Shown piece after piece: positions 6,450 through 12,133 of a stretch of 15,095 bases of DNA (the stretch's first letter is position 1; each line of letters begins with the position of its first letter). Source of the DNA: T1Sed10-7 sp047921175. Lineage in GTDB: Bacteria > Actinomycetota > Nitriliruptoria > Nitriliruptorales > Nitriliruptoraceae. Made by a program: the position numbers and the translations under genes. The notes under the pieces are model-generated. The model did not search any database. It was not told where the DNA came from and was given only the letters and a program-made list of their open reading frames with translations. Where the stretch lies: assembly GCA_047921175.1 (NCBI GenBank), contig JBLRWQ010000068.1, positions 1 to 15,095 on the forward strand. Reading direction: 5' to 3'.

Positions 6450-7994
6450 GTGAGCGAGCACCCAGACCCCCCGAACGACCCCTTCGCGCACCTCCCGCCG
6501 GAGCTGCGAGCCATGCTCGAGCAGCTCGGCGGCCCGGAAGCGCTGGAACAGGCGCAGGCGCAGTTCGCCCAGCTGTTCGGCGGCTCGCTCCCGGGCTTCG
6601 GGTTCCAGCCCCCGGCGCGGCCCAGCGGTCCCGTCGACTGGGATCTGGCCACCCGGGTCGCCCTGCAGGTCGCCGCGGAGGGGGACCGGTCCGCTACCGA
6701 CACCGAGGCGACGAGGATCCGTGGGGCCTTCGAGCTGGCCGAGCACTGGCTCGACCAGACGCCGCTGCCGAGCGCTGCCGAGGTGGGGCGGGTCGTCGCC
6801 GCGTCCCGGCAGACCTGGGTCAACGCGGCCGTCGCCTCGCTCAAGCCGCTGGTGGAACCGGTGGCCCGGGCCGCGACCGATGCGATGATCGACCTCGCGC
6901 GCGAGCAGCTGGGGCAGCTGCAGGGCGAGGGCGGGCTCGACGACCTCGAGGGGCTGCTCGGCGGTGTCGGCCTGCCGGACGCGCTGCGGCCGATGCTCGA
7001 GCAGCTGCTGGGCAGCGACCCGGGCGAGCTGCTGCGCCCCGCCGGCGCGGGCCTCGCCGGGCTCCAGGCCGGGCAGGTCATCGGCCAGCTCGCGCGGCAG
7101 CTCATCGGCCAGTACGACCTGGGCATCCCCACCGCGCCCCGGGAGCAGGCCCACCACCTCGTCGTCAACGTCGCCGACGACCTGGCCGGCTACGGCCTCG
7201 AGGACGACGAGGTCCGGCTCGTCCTGGCGCTGCACGAGGCGGCCCACCGGCGGCTCTACCACGCCGTGCCGTGGCTGGAGGCCCACGTCGCCTCCCTGGT
7301 GGCCCGGTTCGCGGCGGGCACCGTCGTCGATGCCGACCGCATGCGCGAGGTGGCCGAGGAGCTGACGCTCGGCCTGGACCCGGAGGATGAGGAGGCCCTG
7401 GCCGCGGCGATGGAGCGGGCCGCGAGCTTCCGGCTCACCCCGACCGAGGAGCAGCAGCGGGTGCTGGGCCGGCTCCAGGCCGTCGTCTGCCTGGTGGGCG
7501 CCTGGGCCCGGCACGAGGTCGCGCGCGCCGTCGAGGGCCGGCTGCCGAGCTTCGAGCGCATCCAGGAGGTCCTGCGCCGCCGCCGGGTCGCCCGTGGCGA
7601 TGGGGAGCAGCTGCTCGAGGCCCTGCTCGGCCTGGACCTGAAGCCGGCCGACGAGACGGTGGGGGAGCGGTTCGTCGTGGCGATCGAGGCCGCGCTCGGC
7701 CCCGAGGGCCTGCACCGTGCGCTGGCCCATCCGGAGAACCTGCCCGACGGCGAGGAGCTGGCCGACCCGGGGCGCTGGCTGGCCCGCACCGCGGGCGGCG
7801 AGGACATCCCCGACGACCTCGCCGCCCTGTTCGCGGAGCTCGGTGATGCCCCGCACGAGGACACGGCCGATGAACGGCTCGCTGCCCACGAGGGCGGCGG
7901 TGGCAGCGCCGGTACCGGCGGGGACGCCACGGGCGATCCGGACGATCCGGAGGACCCCGACGGCCGCGGCGCCGGTGGAGCCGGGCCCGCCTGA
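6450..7994 (+). CDS. DUF2342 family zinc-dependent metalloprotease-like protein
   Basis: A 514-aa protein matching the actinobacterial DUF2342 (COG5282, zincin-like) family. Visible family features are PVDWDLATRVA near residue 65 and the zinc-binding HEAAHRRLYHAVPWL with the HExxH residues His262, Glu263 and His266. An amphipathic helical C-terminal half follows, then a Gly/Asp/Pro-rich tail of about 50 residues that is probably disordered. No signal peptide is seen, so it is likely cytoplasmic. The family is annotated as a putative hydrolase, and some members are linked to F420 biosynthesis loci; activity is not established. I chose GTG 6450 because the protein then begins like relatives and a weak CGAGG lies 6 nt upstream. 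The upstream in-frame GTG at 6396 lies inside the palindrome and promoter. It converges on the YgjP-like gene with a 37-bp gap. Confidence 0.9.
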   Translation: MSEHPDPPNDPFAHLPPELRAMLEQLGGPEALEQAQAQFAQLFGGSLPGFGFQPPARPSGPVDWDLATRVALQVAAEGDRSATDTEATRIRGAFELAEHWLDQTPLPSAAEVGRVVAASRQTWVNAAVASLKPLVEPVARAATDAMIDLAREQLGQLQGEGGLDDLEGLLGGVGLPDALRPMLEQLLGSDPGELLRPAGAGLAGLQAGQVIGQLARQLIGQYDLGIPTAPREQAHHLVVNVADDLAGYGLEDDEVRLVLALHEAAHRRLYHAVPWLEAHVASLVARFAAGTVVDADRMREVAEELTLGLDPEDEEALAAAMERAASFRLTPTEEQQRVLGRLQAVVCLVGAWARHEVARAVEGRLPSFERIQEVLRRRRVARGDGEQLLEALLGLDLKPADETVGERFVVAIEAALGPEGLHRALAHPENLPDGEELADPGRWLARTAGGEDIPDDLAALFAELGDAPHEDTADERLAAHEGGGGSAGTGGDATGDPDDPEDPDGRGAGGAGPA

Positions 7995-8031
7995 CCGCAC
8001 CGGCCGGGCCCGGGACGGCGAAGCGGCATGC

Positions 8032-8667
8032 TCAGGCGGGCGGCTGCCCGGCGTCGATCGGCGGCTCCCTCCGGGGGGCCGTGCGGTTGCCGACGGCCAG
8101 CCCGGCCTGGAAGCCGTCCAGGTAGCCGCGTGCCCGCTCGACGTGGGGGTAGCGGGCGACGAGGGCGTGGAAGCGGCGGTCATGCCCGCGGACGTGCAGG
8201 TGCGCGAGCTCGTGGACGAGCACGTAGTCGAGCACCAGGTCGGGCGCTCCGGCCAGACGGTCGCTGATGCGGATCTCACCGGTGCTGGTCGTGCAGGACC
8301 CCCAGCGGTGCTGCATGCGGGGCGACCAGCGCACGTCGCTGGCATGGACACCGTCGAGGTAGCGGTCCGCGAGCCGGCGGGCGCGGTCGAGCAGCCAGGC
8401 GTCGCCGCCGCGCTGCTCGACCGTGTGGGCACGTAGGACCTTGCCGAGGAGCGCGTCCACCATCGCCCGGTCCTCCTCGGGCGGCAGGCCCGCGGGGATG
8501 CGGAGCACGACCCGTCCGTCGCGCAGCCCGGCCTGACCGCCGCGCCGGCGCCGGGTGCTGCGGTGGACCTCCACCGGAGGTCGTGCCGCGGTCGCCGCGA
8601 GGTACTCGACGCCGGGGAGCGCGGGACCGCCACGGGGTGGCGCGGCGGGGCGGACGGGTGTCGTCAC
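8032..8667 (-). CDS. YgjP-type (M48/SprT-like, DUF45) zinc metallopeptidase
   Basis: A 211-aa protein with the YgjP-like gluzincin signature: RWGSC (121-125), then HELAHLHVRGHDRRF with His152, Glu153, His156 and His162 in the HExxH-x5-H spacing typical of the family. The first ~60 residues are Pro/Arg-rich and poorly structured. No signal peptide is seen, so it is cytoplasmic. Relatives are often found near DNA-repair or restriction genes, but the substrate is generally unknown. The start GTG 8665-8667 has GGAGG 5 nt upstream. The reading frame stays open much further upstream (to 9315), but that part runs across non-coding and oppositely used sequence and is unlikely to be translated. It is convergent with the DUF2342 gene. 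Confidence 0.9.
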   Translation of the reverse strand: MTTPVRPAAPPRGGPALPGVEYLAATAARPPVEVHRSTRRRRGGQAGLRDGRVVLRIPAGLPPEEDRAMVDALLGKVLRAHTVEQRGGDAWLLDRARRLADRYLDGVHASDVRWSPRMQHRWGSCTTSTGEIRISDRLAGAPDLVLDYVLVHELAHLHVRGHDRRFHALVARYPHVERARGYLDGFQAGLAVGNRTAPRREPPIDAGQPPA

Positions 8668-8793
8668 GGCGTCCTCCAGGGGTGGTCGGGGGCGGCGCGT
8701 AGCACAGGGATCGTCGCTGCGGTGAGGCTGCCTCGAGCCCGTGCGTCGCACGCACTCGGCGAGCGTACGGGCGGCTTCCGTTCGGATCGACGG

Positions 8794-8938
8794 CTGTCCA
8801 CAGGGTGTGGACGTCGTGTGGAGCCACTCCCTCGCAGGCCACGGTCCGTGATGGCCTGGTGCGCCCCCGTTGCGCCGGGCCGAGGTTCTCCACCTCGCGT
8901 CCACACCCTGTCCACAGGCGGGTGCCAGGTCGTCCACA
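8794..8938. promoter_or_regulatory. Cluster of DnaA-box-like GTCCACA sites
   Basis: Five copies of the GTCCACA core of the actinobacterial DnaA box (TTGTCCACA) occur within 145 bp. Plus strand: CTGTCCACA 8794-8802, GCGTCCACA 8897-8905, CTGTCCACA 8908-8916 and TCGTCCACA 8930-8938. Minus strand: ACGTCCACA 8806-8814. A weaker CTCCACA is at 8817-8823 (minus). The first pair forms a perfect inverted repeat (GTCCACA-GGG-TGTGGAC). The last three cores start at 8899, 8910 and 8932, that is 11 and 22 bp apart, on the same helical face. A DnaA-binding regulatory or titration site is the simplest reading. A different regulator is possible. This is not a standard oriC, because dnaA and dnaN are not nearby. 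Confidence 0.5.
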
Positions 8939-8957
8939 GGCCGGCCCCGGGTCCCGC

Positions 8958-8987
8958 TCGACAAGCCGGCGTCGGTCTGCCTACGGT
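8958..8987 (+). promoter_or_regulatory. Orphan plus-strand promoter
   Basis: TCGACA (8958-8963), 18 bp, then TACGGT (8982-8987). This is the same -35 hexamer and spacing as the tRNA promoter in this window. The transcript would start near 8994 and run toward the 3' end of the minus-strand membrane gene. No plus-strand gene follows for 700 bp. It may make a short RNA ending at the 9045-9060 palindrome. The GTCCACA cluster ends 19 bp upstream of it. Confidence 0.4.
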
Positions 8988-9044
8988 GCGGACACGAGGT
9001 CCCCAGCAACGGACCGACGTGCCGCTCCACGGGGAAGGGAGCGT

Positions 9045-9060
9045 GTGCCGGGCCCGGCAC
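9045..9060 (-). terminator. GC-rich 16-bp palindrome after the two-helix membrane gene
   Basis: GTGCCGGG (9045-9052) is followed directly by its complement CCCGGCAC (9053-9060). It lies 25 bp past the stop of the minus-strand gene, where a U-less hairpin terminator is expected. It could equally end a transcript from the orphan promoter at 8958-8987. Perfect palindromes need a few central bases unpaired, so the real stem is about 6 bp. Confidence 0.4.
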
Positions 9061-9085
9061 TGGGGACGTCGCGTTGCCGCGGTCC

Positions 9086-9619
9086 TCAGCCCTTGCCGCG
9101 CCGCTTGCGCCCACGCGGCTGGTAGGGCCGGCGCTCGGGCGGCAGCGGACGCTCCCCGGCCGTCGGGCGCTCGCCGGGTTCCGGTCGCCGTGCCACCTCG
9201 GTGCCGGCGGTGCGTGGCAGGTGCCCCTCGCTCCCGCGGCCACGGCCAGCGTCCTCGTCGCCGAGCCGGGCCGCGTCCCGCTTCGACAGCCGGGCCAGGT
9301 TCGCCTGGAGCGCACGACGTGCCCGCGTGTAGAAGAAGGCCGACATCGCGCCGAGCGCCAGGGCGGCGACCAGCGCGTTGAGCAACGCGACCTGCCAGCC
9401 GAGTTGGGCCACCTGCGCGAGACCGACGACCGGGCCGATCAGCCACGACAGCGACCAGAAGCGCATCTGCCGGCGTGCGATGTGGACCGCGTGCTCGGCG
9501 TGCTTGCGCTGCTCGACCGGCTGGCCGCGGTTCACGCTGCGCACGACGGCCCGCCGTTCCTGGCTGGACAGCGTGGCGAACCGGCGCTGTCGGTCGCGTC
9601 GCTCCTGCTTGTCGGCCAT
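9086..9619 (-). CDS. Small membrane protein with two helices, function unknown
   Basis: A 177-aa protein with a basic N-terminal region (KQERRDRQRRF, then RRAVVRSVNRGQ), two hydrophobic helices (about 54-72 and 76-97) joined by a short turn, and a long basic, Arg/Pro/Gly-rich C-terminal tail ending in RGRKRRGKG. The hairpin topology would leave both charged ends in the cytoplasm. I do not recognise a family. The basic tail could bind nucleic acid or membrane phosphates, but that is conjecture. The start ATG 9617-9619 has GGGAG 5 nt upstream. The in-frame extension to 9712 is Gly/Pro-rich and crosses the promoter. It is divergent from the DUF427 gene. Confidence 0.75.
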   Translation of the reverse strand: MADKQERRDRQRRFATLSSQERRAVVRSVNRGQPVEQRKHAEHAVHIARRQMRFWSLSWLIGPVVGLAQVAQLGWQVALLNALVAALALGAMSAFFYTRARRALQANLARLSKRDAARLGDEDAGRGRGSEGHLPRTAGTEVARRPEPGERPTAGERPLPPERRPYQPRGRKRRGKG

Positions 9620-9645
9620 CTCCACTCCCGATCCCGGCTGTGCGG

Positions 9646-9651
9646 AGGGTA
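9646..9651 (-). promoter_or_regulatory. Candidate -10 element for the two-helix membrane gene
   Basis: TACCCT on the minus strand lies 26 bp before the ATG, giving a leader of about 20 nt. No clear -35 was found. The same hexamer appears upstream of ftsE. Confidence 0.35.
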
Positions 9652-9729
9652 GACGCGCACGTGCCCCACCCCCCGGCGGTCCCGGTCCGAAGCCCGGGGA
9701 GCCCCCCGACACACCACACCGGAGCTGTC

Positions 9730-10230
9730 ATGCGACCCCACCCGCGCCCCGACCCGGTCGGCCCCGGCCAGGAGTCCGTCTGGGACTACCCGCGACCGCC
9801 GGCCATCGAGGCGACCGAAGAGCACGTCGAGGTCTTCCTCGGCGGCCGGCGCATCGCCGACTCGCGCCGTGCGGTCCGGGTCCTGGAGACCTCGCATCCA
9901 CCGTCGTACTACCTGCCGCTCGAGGACGTCGACGCCGAGGTGCTCGTGCCGAACCCGCAGCGCACGTTCTGCGAGTTCAAGGGCCAGGCCGCGTACGTGG
10001 ACGTCGTCGTCGGGGAGCAGCGTGCCGCGCTGGCGGGCTGGACCTACCCCGACCCGACGCCGCGCTACGCACGGCTCGCCGGCCGGATCACCTTCTATCC
10101 GAGCCGCGTGGAGCGCTGCCTGGTCGACGGTGAGGTGGTGCGCGCCAGCGACAGCGACTTCTACGGCGGCTGGATCACCTCCCGCGTCGTCGGGCCCTTC
10201 AAAGGCCCCCCGGGCACGGCGTGGTGGTGA
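9730..10230 (+). CDS. DUF427 domain-containing protein
   Basis: A 166-aa protein matching DUF427 (PF04248), a small beta-rich fold of unknown function common in actinobacteria. Recognisable parts are the opening strand pair (VEVFLGGRRIADSRRAVRVL), SHPPSYYLPLEDV, the conserved CEFKGQAAYVDV, and GWTYPDPTPRYARLAGRITFYP. The last part looks like a second, degenerate repeat ending in FYGGWIT. No signal peptide or membrane helix is seen. The start ATG 9730 has GGAG at 9721-9724, 5 nt upstream. The frame is open further upstream, but that stretch is antisense to the membrane gene. The MhuD-like gene follows on the same strand after 107 bp with its own likely promoter. Confidence 0.9.
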   Translation: MRPHPRPDPVGPGQESVWDYPRPPAIEATEEHVEVFLGGRRIADSRRAVRVLETSHPPSYYLPLEDVDAEVLVPNPQRTFCEFKGQAAYVDVVVGEQRAALAGWTYPDPTPRYARLAGRITFYPSRVERCLVDGEVVRASDSDFYGGWITSRVVGPFKGPPGTAWW

Positions 10231-10251
10231 TCGGAAGGCACCGGCGCCCCT

Positions 10252-10281
10252 CGTCCGGACGCCCCTGGTATCCCCCGGACG
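10252..10281. promoter_or_regulatory. Inverted repeat between the DUF427 and MhuD-like genes
   Basis: CGTCCGG (10252-10258) and CCGGACG (10275-10281) are perfect 7-bp arms around 16 bp. It lies 21 bp after the DUF427 stop and just upstream of the likely MhuD promoter. It could be a weak terminator or the first of a set of operator sites. Confidence 0.35.
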
Positions 10282-10282
10282 A

Positions 10283-10295
10283 CACCGTTACGGTG
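10283..10295 (+). promoter_or_regulatory. Palindrome covering the -10 of the MhuD-like gene
   Basis: CACCGT-T-ACGGTG is a perfect 6+1+6 inverted repeat. The likely -10, TACGGT (10289-10294), lies inside it, so a protein bound here would block polymerase. The -35 position (CTGGTA, 10265-10270, 18-bp spacing) is poor, which fits a regulated promoter. Haem or iron control would suit the gene downstream, but the sequence does not resemble an iron box that I can identify. Confidence 0.45.
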
Positions 10296-10302
10296 GGCCC
10301 AT

Positions 10303-10322
10303 GACGTGCACCGCTGCACGTC
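10303..10322 (+). promoter_or_regulatory. Inverted repeat in the leader of the MhuD-like gene
   Basis: GACGTGCA (10303-10310) and TGCACGTC (10315-10322) are perfect 8-bp arms around CCGC. It ends one base before the ribosome binding site (AGGAGGGAGG, 10323-10332). In RNA it would be a stable 5' hairpin next to the Shine-Dalgarno sequence. In DNA it would be an operator just past the start of transcription. Confidence 0.45.
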
Positions 10323-10337
10323 AGGAGGGAGGACGCG

Positions 10338-10853
10338 GTGTCCATCGTCAAGATCAACGCCATCAAGGTCCCGCACGGCGGCGGCGACCAGCTCGAGGAG
10401 CGTTTCGCGGCCCGTGCCGGTGAGGTCGAGCACGTGGACGGGTTCGAGTCCTTCGAGCTGCTCCGGCCGACCGACGGCTCCCACCGCTACCTGGTGGTGA
10501 CCCGCTGGCGGGATGCGGCCGCGTACGACGCGTGGGCCCACTCCGATGCCTTCGCGGCGTCGCACGGGGCGAACCACTTCAACGACCCGACCGTGGGCCA
10601 CCCGGGGGCGGCGAGCGCGTCGGAGGCGGCGCCGAGCGGGCCGACCGAGGGGCACCCAGGCGCGGCGAGCGCGTCGGTGGCGGCGCCGAGCGGGCCGACC
10701 GTGGGGCACCCGGGGGCGGCGAGCGCCCCGGAGGCGGCACCCAGCGGGCCCGCGGAGGGCCACCCCGGCGCCGGCAGTCGAGGCGAGCAGGAACCCGCGA
10801 GCGAGCTGTGGAGCTACGAGGTCGTGGTCTCGGCCCAGGCGAGCACCGCCTGA
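10338..10853 (+). CDS. mhuD: MhuD/IsdG-type haem-degrading monooxygenase with an internal repeat insertion
   Basis: A 171-aa antibiotic-biosynthesis-monooxygenase (ABM) fold protein. Residues 1-77 align without gaps to M. tuberculosis MhuD as I recall it: VKINAI with Asn7, RF with Phe23, VVT-W57 and AW with Trp66. These are the residues around the buried haem. MhuD would oxidise haem to release iron without CO. The haem-ligand His75 of MhuD is Ser75 here, with His76 next to it. The last strand (LWSYEVVVSA, about 155-164) is pushed about 65 residues further along by an Ala/Pro/Gly repeat (84 to ~152), so the protein is 171 aa instead of about 105. The start GTG 10338 has AGGAGGGAGG ending 5 nt upstream. 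The upstream region is rich in inverted repeats. The gene stands alone between DUF427 and prfB. Confidence 0.85.
   Translation: MSIVKINAIKVPHGGGDQLEERFAARAGEVEHVDGFESFELLRPTDGSHRYLVVTRWRDAAAYDAWAHSDAFAASHGANHFNDPTVGHPGAASASEAAPSGPTEGHPGAASASVAAPSGPTVGHPGAASAPEAAPSGPAEGHPGAGSRGEQEPASELWSYEVVVSAQASTA
10587..10748 (+). repeat. Three tandem 54-bp repeats inside the MhuD-like gene
   Basis: Three in-frame 54-bp units (10587-10640, 10641-10694, 10695-10748) encode the 18-residue unit PTVGHPGAASASEAAPSG with 2-3 substitutions between copies. A decayed fourth unit (PAEGHPGAGSRG) follows to about 10784. The copies differ mainly at codons 3 (V/E), 12 (S/P) and 13 (E/V). The unit count may vary between strains through slippage. 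Confidence 0.95.
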
Positions 10854-10885
10854 GGAGGCCGCACCGCTGCATCGAGCACGCTCGG

Positions 10886-10891
10886 TAGCAT
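10886..10891 (+). promoter_or_regulatory. Candidate -10 element for prfB
   Basis: TAGCAT fits TAnnnT and lies 59 bp before the prfB start, directly before the strong hairpin at 10893-10921. No good -35 is visible. Confidence 0.3.
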
Positions 10892-10892
10892 C

Positions 10893-10921
10893 GCGGGCCG
10901 GCGCCAGGTGCGCCGGCCCGC
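10893..10921 (+). terminator. Strong 12-bp GC hairpin between the MhuD-like gene and prfB
   Basis: GCGGGCCGGCGC (10893-10904) and GCGCCGGCCCGC (10910-10921) form a perfect stem with a 5-nt loop. It is 39 bp past the MhuD stop and 28 bp before prfB. No U-tract follows. It may terminate the MhuD transcript. If TAGCAT at 10886 is a -10, it would instead be the 5' end of the prfB mRNA. Confidence 0.6.
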
Positions 10922-10949
10922 AGCCTTCTCTGCACCCGGAGGGACCTCG

Positions 10950-12071
10950 ATGGCCACCAGCCATGCCGACGAGCTGGCGGCAGCGCGCGCGCGGGTGGCC
11001 CAGCTCGAGGCCGACCTCGACATCGCCGTCAAGCGTGATCGGCGTGGGGAGCTGCAGGAGCGTGCGGCGGAGCCAGGTCTGTGGGACGACCCCGACCGTG
11101 CCCGGCAGGTCACCACGCAGCTGTCCCGGGTCGACGCGGAGCTGACGCGCTTCGACGCGCTGCTCGAGCGCCTCGACGACCTCGAGGTGCTCGCGGAGCT
11201 CGCGGAGGAGGAGGGCGACGCCGCCTCCGCCGCCGAGGTGACCGCGGGCATGCTCGGCGTGCGCGCGGAGCTCGACCGCCTCGAGGTCGCGACCATGCTC
11301 GGTGGCGAGTACGACCACGAGGACGCGATCGTGTCGATCCACGCCGGCGAGGGCGGCGTCGATGCGATGGACTGGGCGCAGATGCTCCAGAAGATGTACC
11401 TGCGCTGGGCCGAGCGTCGCGGCTACGACACCGAGGTGTACGACCAGTCCTACGGCGAGGAGGCCGGGTTGAAGTCCACCTCCTTCGAGGTGCGCGGTCC
11501 GGATGCCTACGGCTGGCTGACCGTCGAGCACGGGGTGCACCGGCTGGTGCGCATCAGCCCGTTCGACTCCCAGGCCCGACGCCAGACCTCCTTCGCCCTG
11601 GTCGACATCGTCCCGGTCCTGCCGGAGCTCGACGACGAGGTACCGATCCCCGAGGAGGAGCTCCGCGTCGACGTCTACCGCTCCTCCGGGCCCGGTGGGC
11701 AGAGCGTCAACACCACCGACTCGGCCGTGCGGGTCACCCACCTGCCCACCGGCATCGTGGCCAGCTGCCAGAACGAGAAGTCGCAGCACCAGAACAAGGC
11801 CGCGGCGATCCGGGTGCTGAAGGCCAAGCTCGCCGAGCTCGAGCGCCAGAAGCGCGCCGAGGAGCTCGACGAGCTGCGCGGCGGGGTCCAGAACGTCGGG
11901 TTCGGCTCCCAGATCCGCAGCTACGTCCTGGCGCCGTACCAGATGGTCAAGGACCTGCGCTCCGAGCACGAGACCGGCAACGTCGCCGACGTGCTCGCCG
12001 GCGACCTCGACGCCTTCCTGGAGGCGGAGCTGCGCCGACGCGTGCGCGAGGCCAGCGAACGCGAGACCTGA
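10950..12071 (+). CDS. prfB: Peptide chain release factor 2 (RF2)
   Basis: A 373-aa class I release factor that reads UGA and UAA stop codons on the ribosome and triggers release of the finished protein. The N-terminal ~110 residues are helical and coiled. The stop-codon-reading tripeptide is SPF (203-205), diagnostic for RF2 rather than RF1 (PxT). The catalytic GGQ is at 249-251 in RSSGPGGQSVN, whose Gln is the site methylated by PrmC. The frame is continuous: the programmed +1 frameshift at an early in-frame UGA, known from E. coli and many other bacteria, is absent, so RF2 autoregulation by frameshifting is lost. The start ATG 10950 has GGAGG 7 nt upstream. It is followed on the same strand by ftsE and ftsX, a common actinobacterial order. 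Confidence 0.97.
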   Translation: MATSHADELAAARARVAQLEADLDIAVKRDRRGELQERAAEPGLWDDPDRARQVTTQLSRVDAELTRFDALLERLDDLEVLAELAEEEGDAASAAEVTAGMLGVRAELDRLEVATMLGGEYDHEDAIVSIHAGEGGVDAMDWAQMLQKMYLRWAERRGYDTEVYDQSYGEEAGLKSTSFEVRGPDAYGWLTVEHGVHRLVRISPFDSQARRQTSFALVDIVPVLPELDDEVPIPEEELRVDVYRSSGPGGQSVNTTDSAVRVTHLPTGIVASCQNEKSQHQNKAAAIRVLKAKLAELERQKRAEELDELRGGVQNVGFGSQIRSYVLAPYQMVKDLRSEHETGNVADVLAGDLDAFLEAELRRRVREASERET

Positions 12072-12133
12072 GGCCGGCCCACCCTGGCCGTTCGCCCCGG
12101 ACCGCACACGCACGCTCGCGAGGGGTGACGTTG

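Larger units (their letters stand above)
8668..9085. other. 418-bp intergenic gap with phased repeats and an orphan promoter
   Basis: I see no convincing gene between the start of the YgjP-like gene and the stop of the two-helix membrane gene. Long open frames exist on both strands but have GC-rich nonsense compositions and no ribosome binding sites that fit. The gap holds a GTCCACA cluster (8794-8938), a plus-strand promoter (8958-8987), a 16-bp palindrome (9045-9060) and a small palindrome GTGCGTCGCAC at 8741-8751. Confidence 0.6.

Noticed and set aside
6339..8633. A 764-codon open frame on the minus strand across the DUF2342 gene
   Set aside because: It is antisense to a gene with a clear HExxH family signature, and its translation is low-complexity. 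Third-position GC keeps the opposite strand free of stops. Its left end overlaps the in-frame SDR start region in the wrong frame.
8794..8938. The DnaA-box-like cluster read as a chromosomal origin
   Set aside because: There is no dnaA, dnaN, rpmH, recF or gyrB nearby and no AT-rich unwinding region. A regulatory or titration site is more likely.
8032..9315. The YgjP-like gene starting as far upstream as 9315 (427 codons)
   Set aside because: The extra 216 codons cross the GTCCACA cluster and the 3' end of the membrane gene, with no recognisable domain. GTG 8665-8667 has an ideal GGAGG at 5-nt spacing.
9043..9381. Plus-strand GTG at 9043 behind GGGGAAGGGA as a small protein gene from the orphan promoter
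   Set aside because: The frame runs far into the antisense of the membrane gene, the start lies inside a palindrome, and the translation is an Arg/Ala/Pro-rich shadow.
10301..10423. Leaderless upstream peptide starting at ATG 10301
   Set aside because: The -10 spacing fits, but the frame continues 85 bases into the MhuD-like gene in another frame without a stop, and the peptide is Arg/Gly-rich. Mentioned only as a possibility in the stacked-repeat finding.
10587..10784. The 54-bp repeats as a CRISPR array or intergenic repeat
   Set aside because: The units are directly adjacent with no spacers, stay in frame, and vary as codons do. They are a coding tandem repeat.
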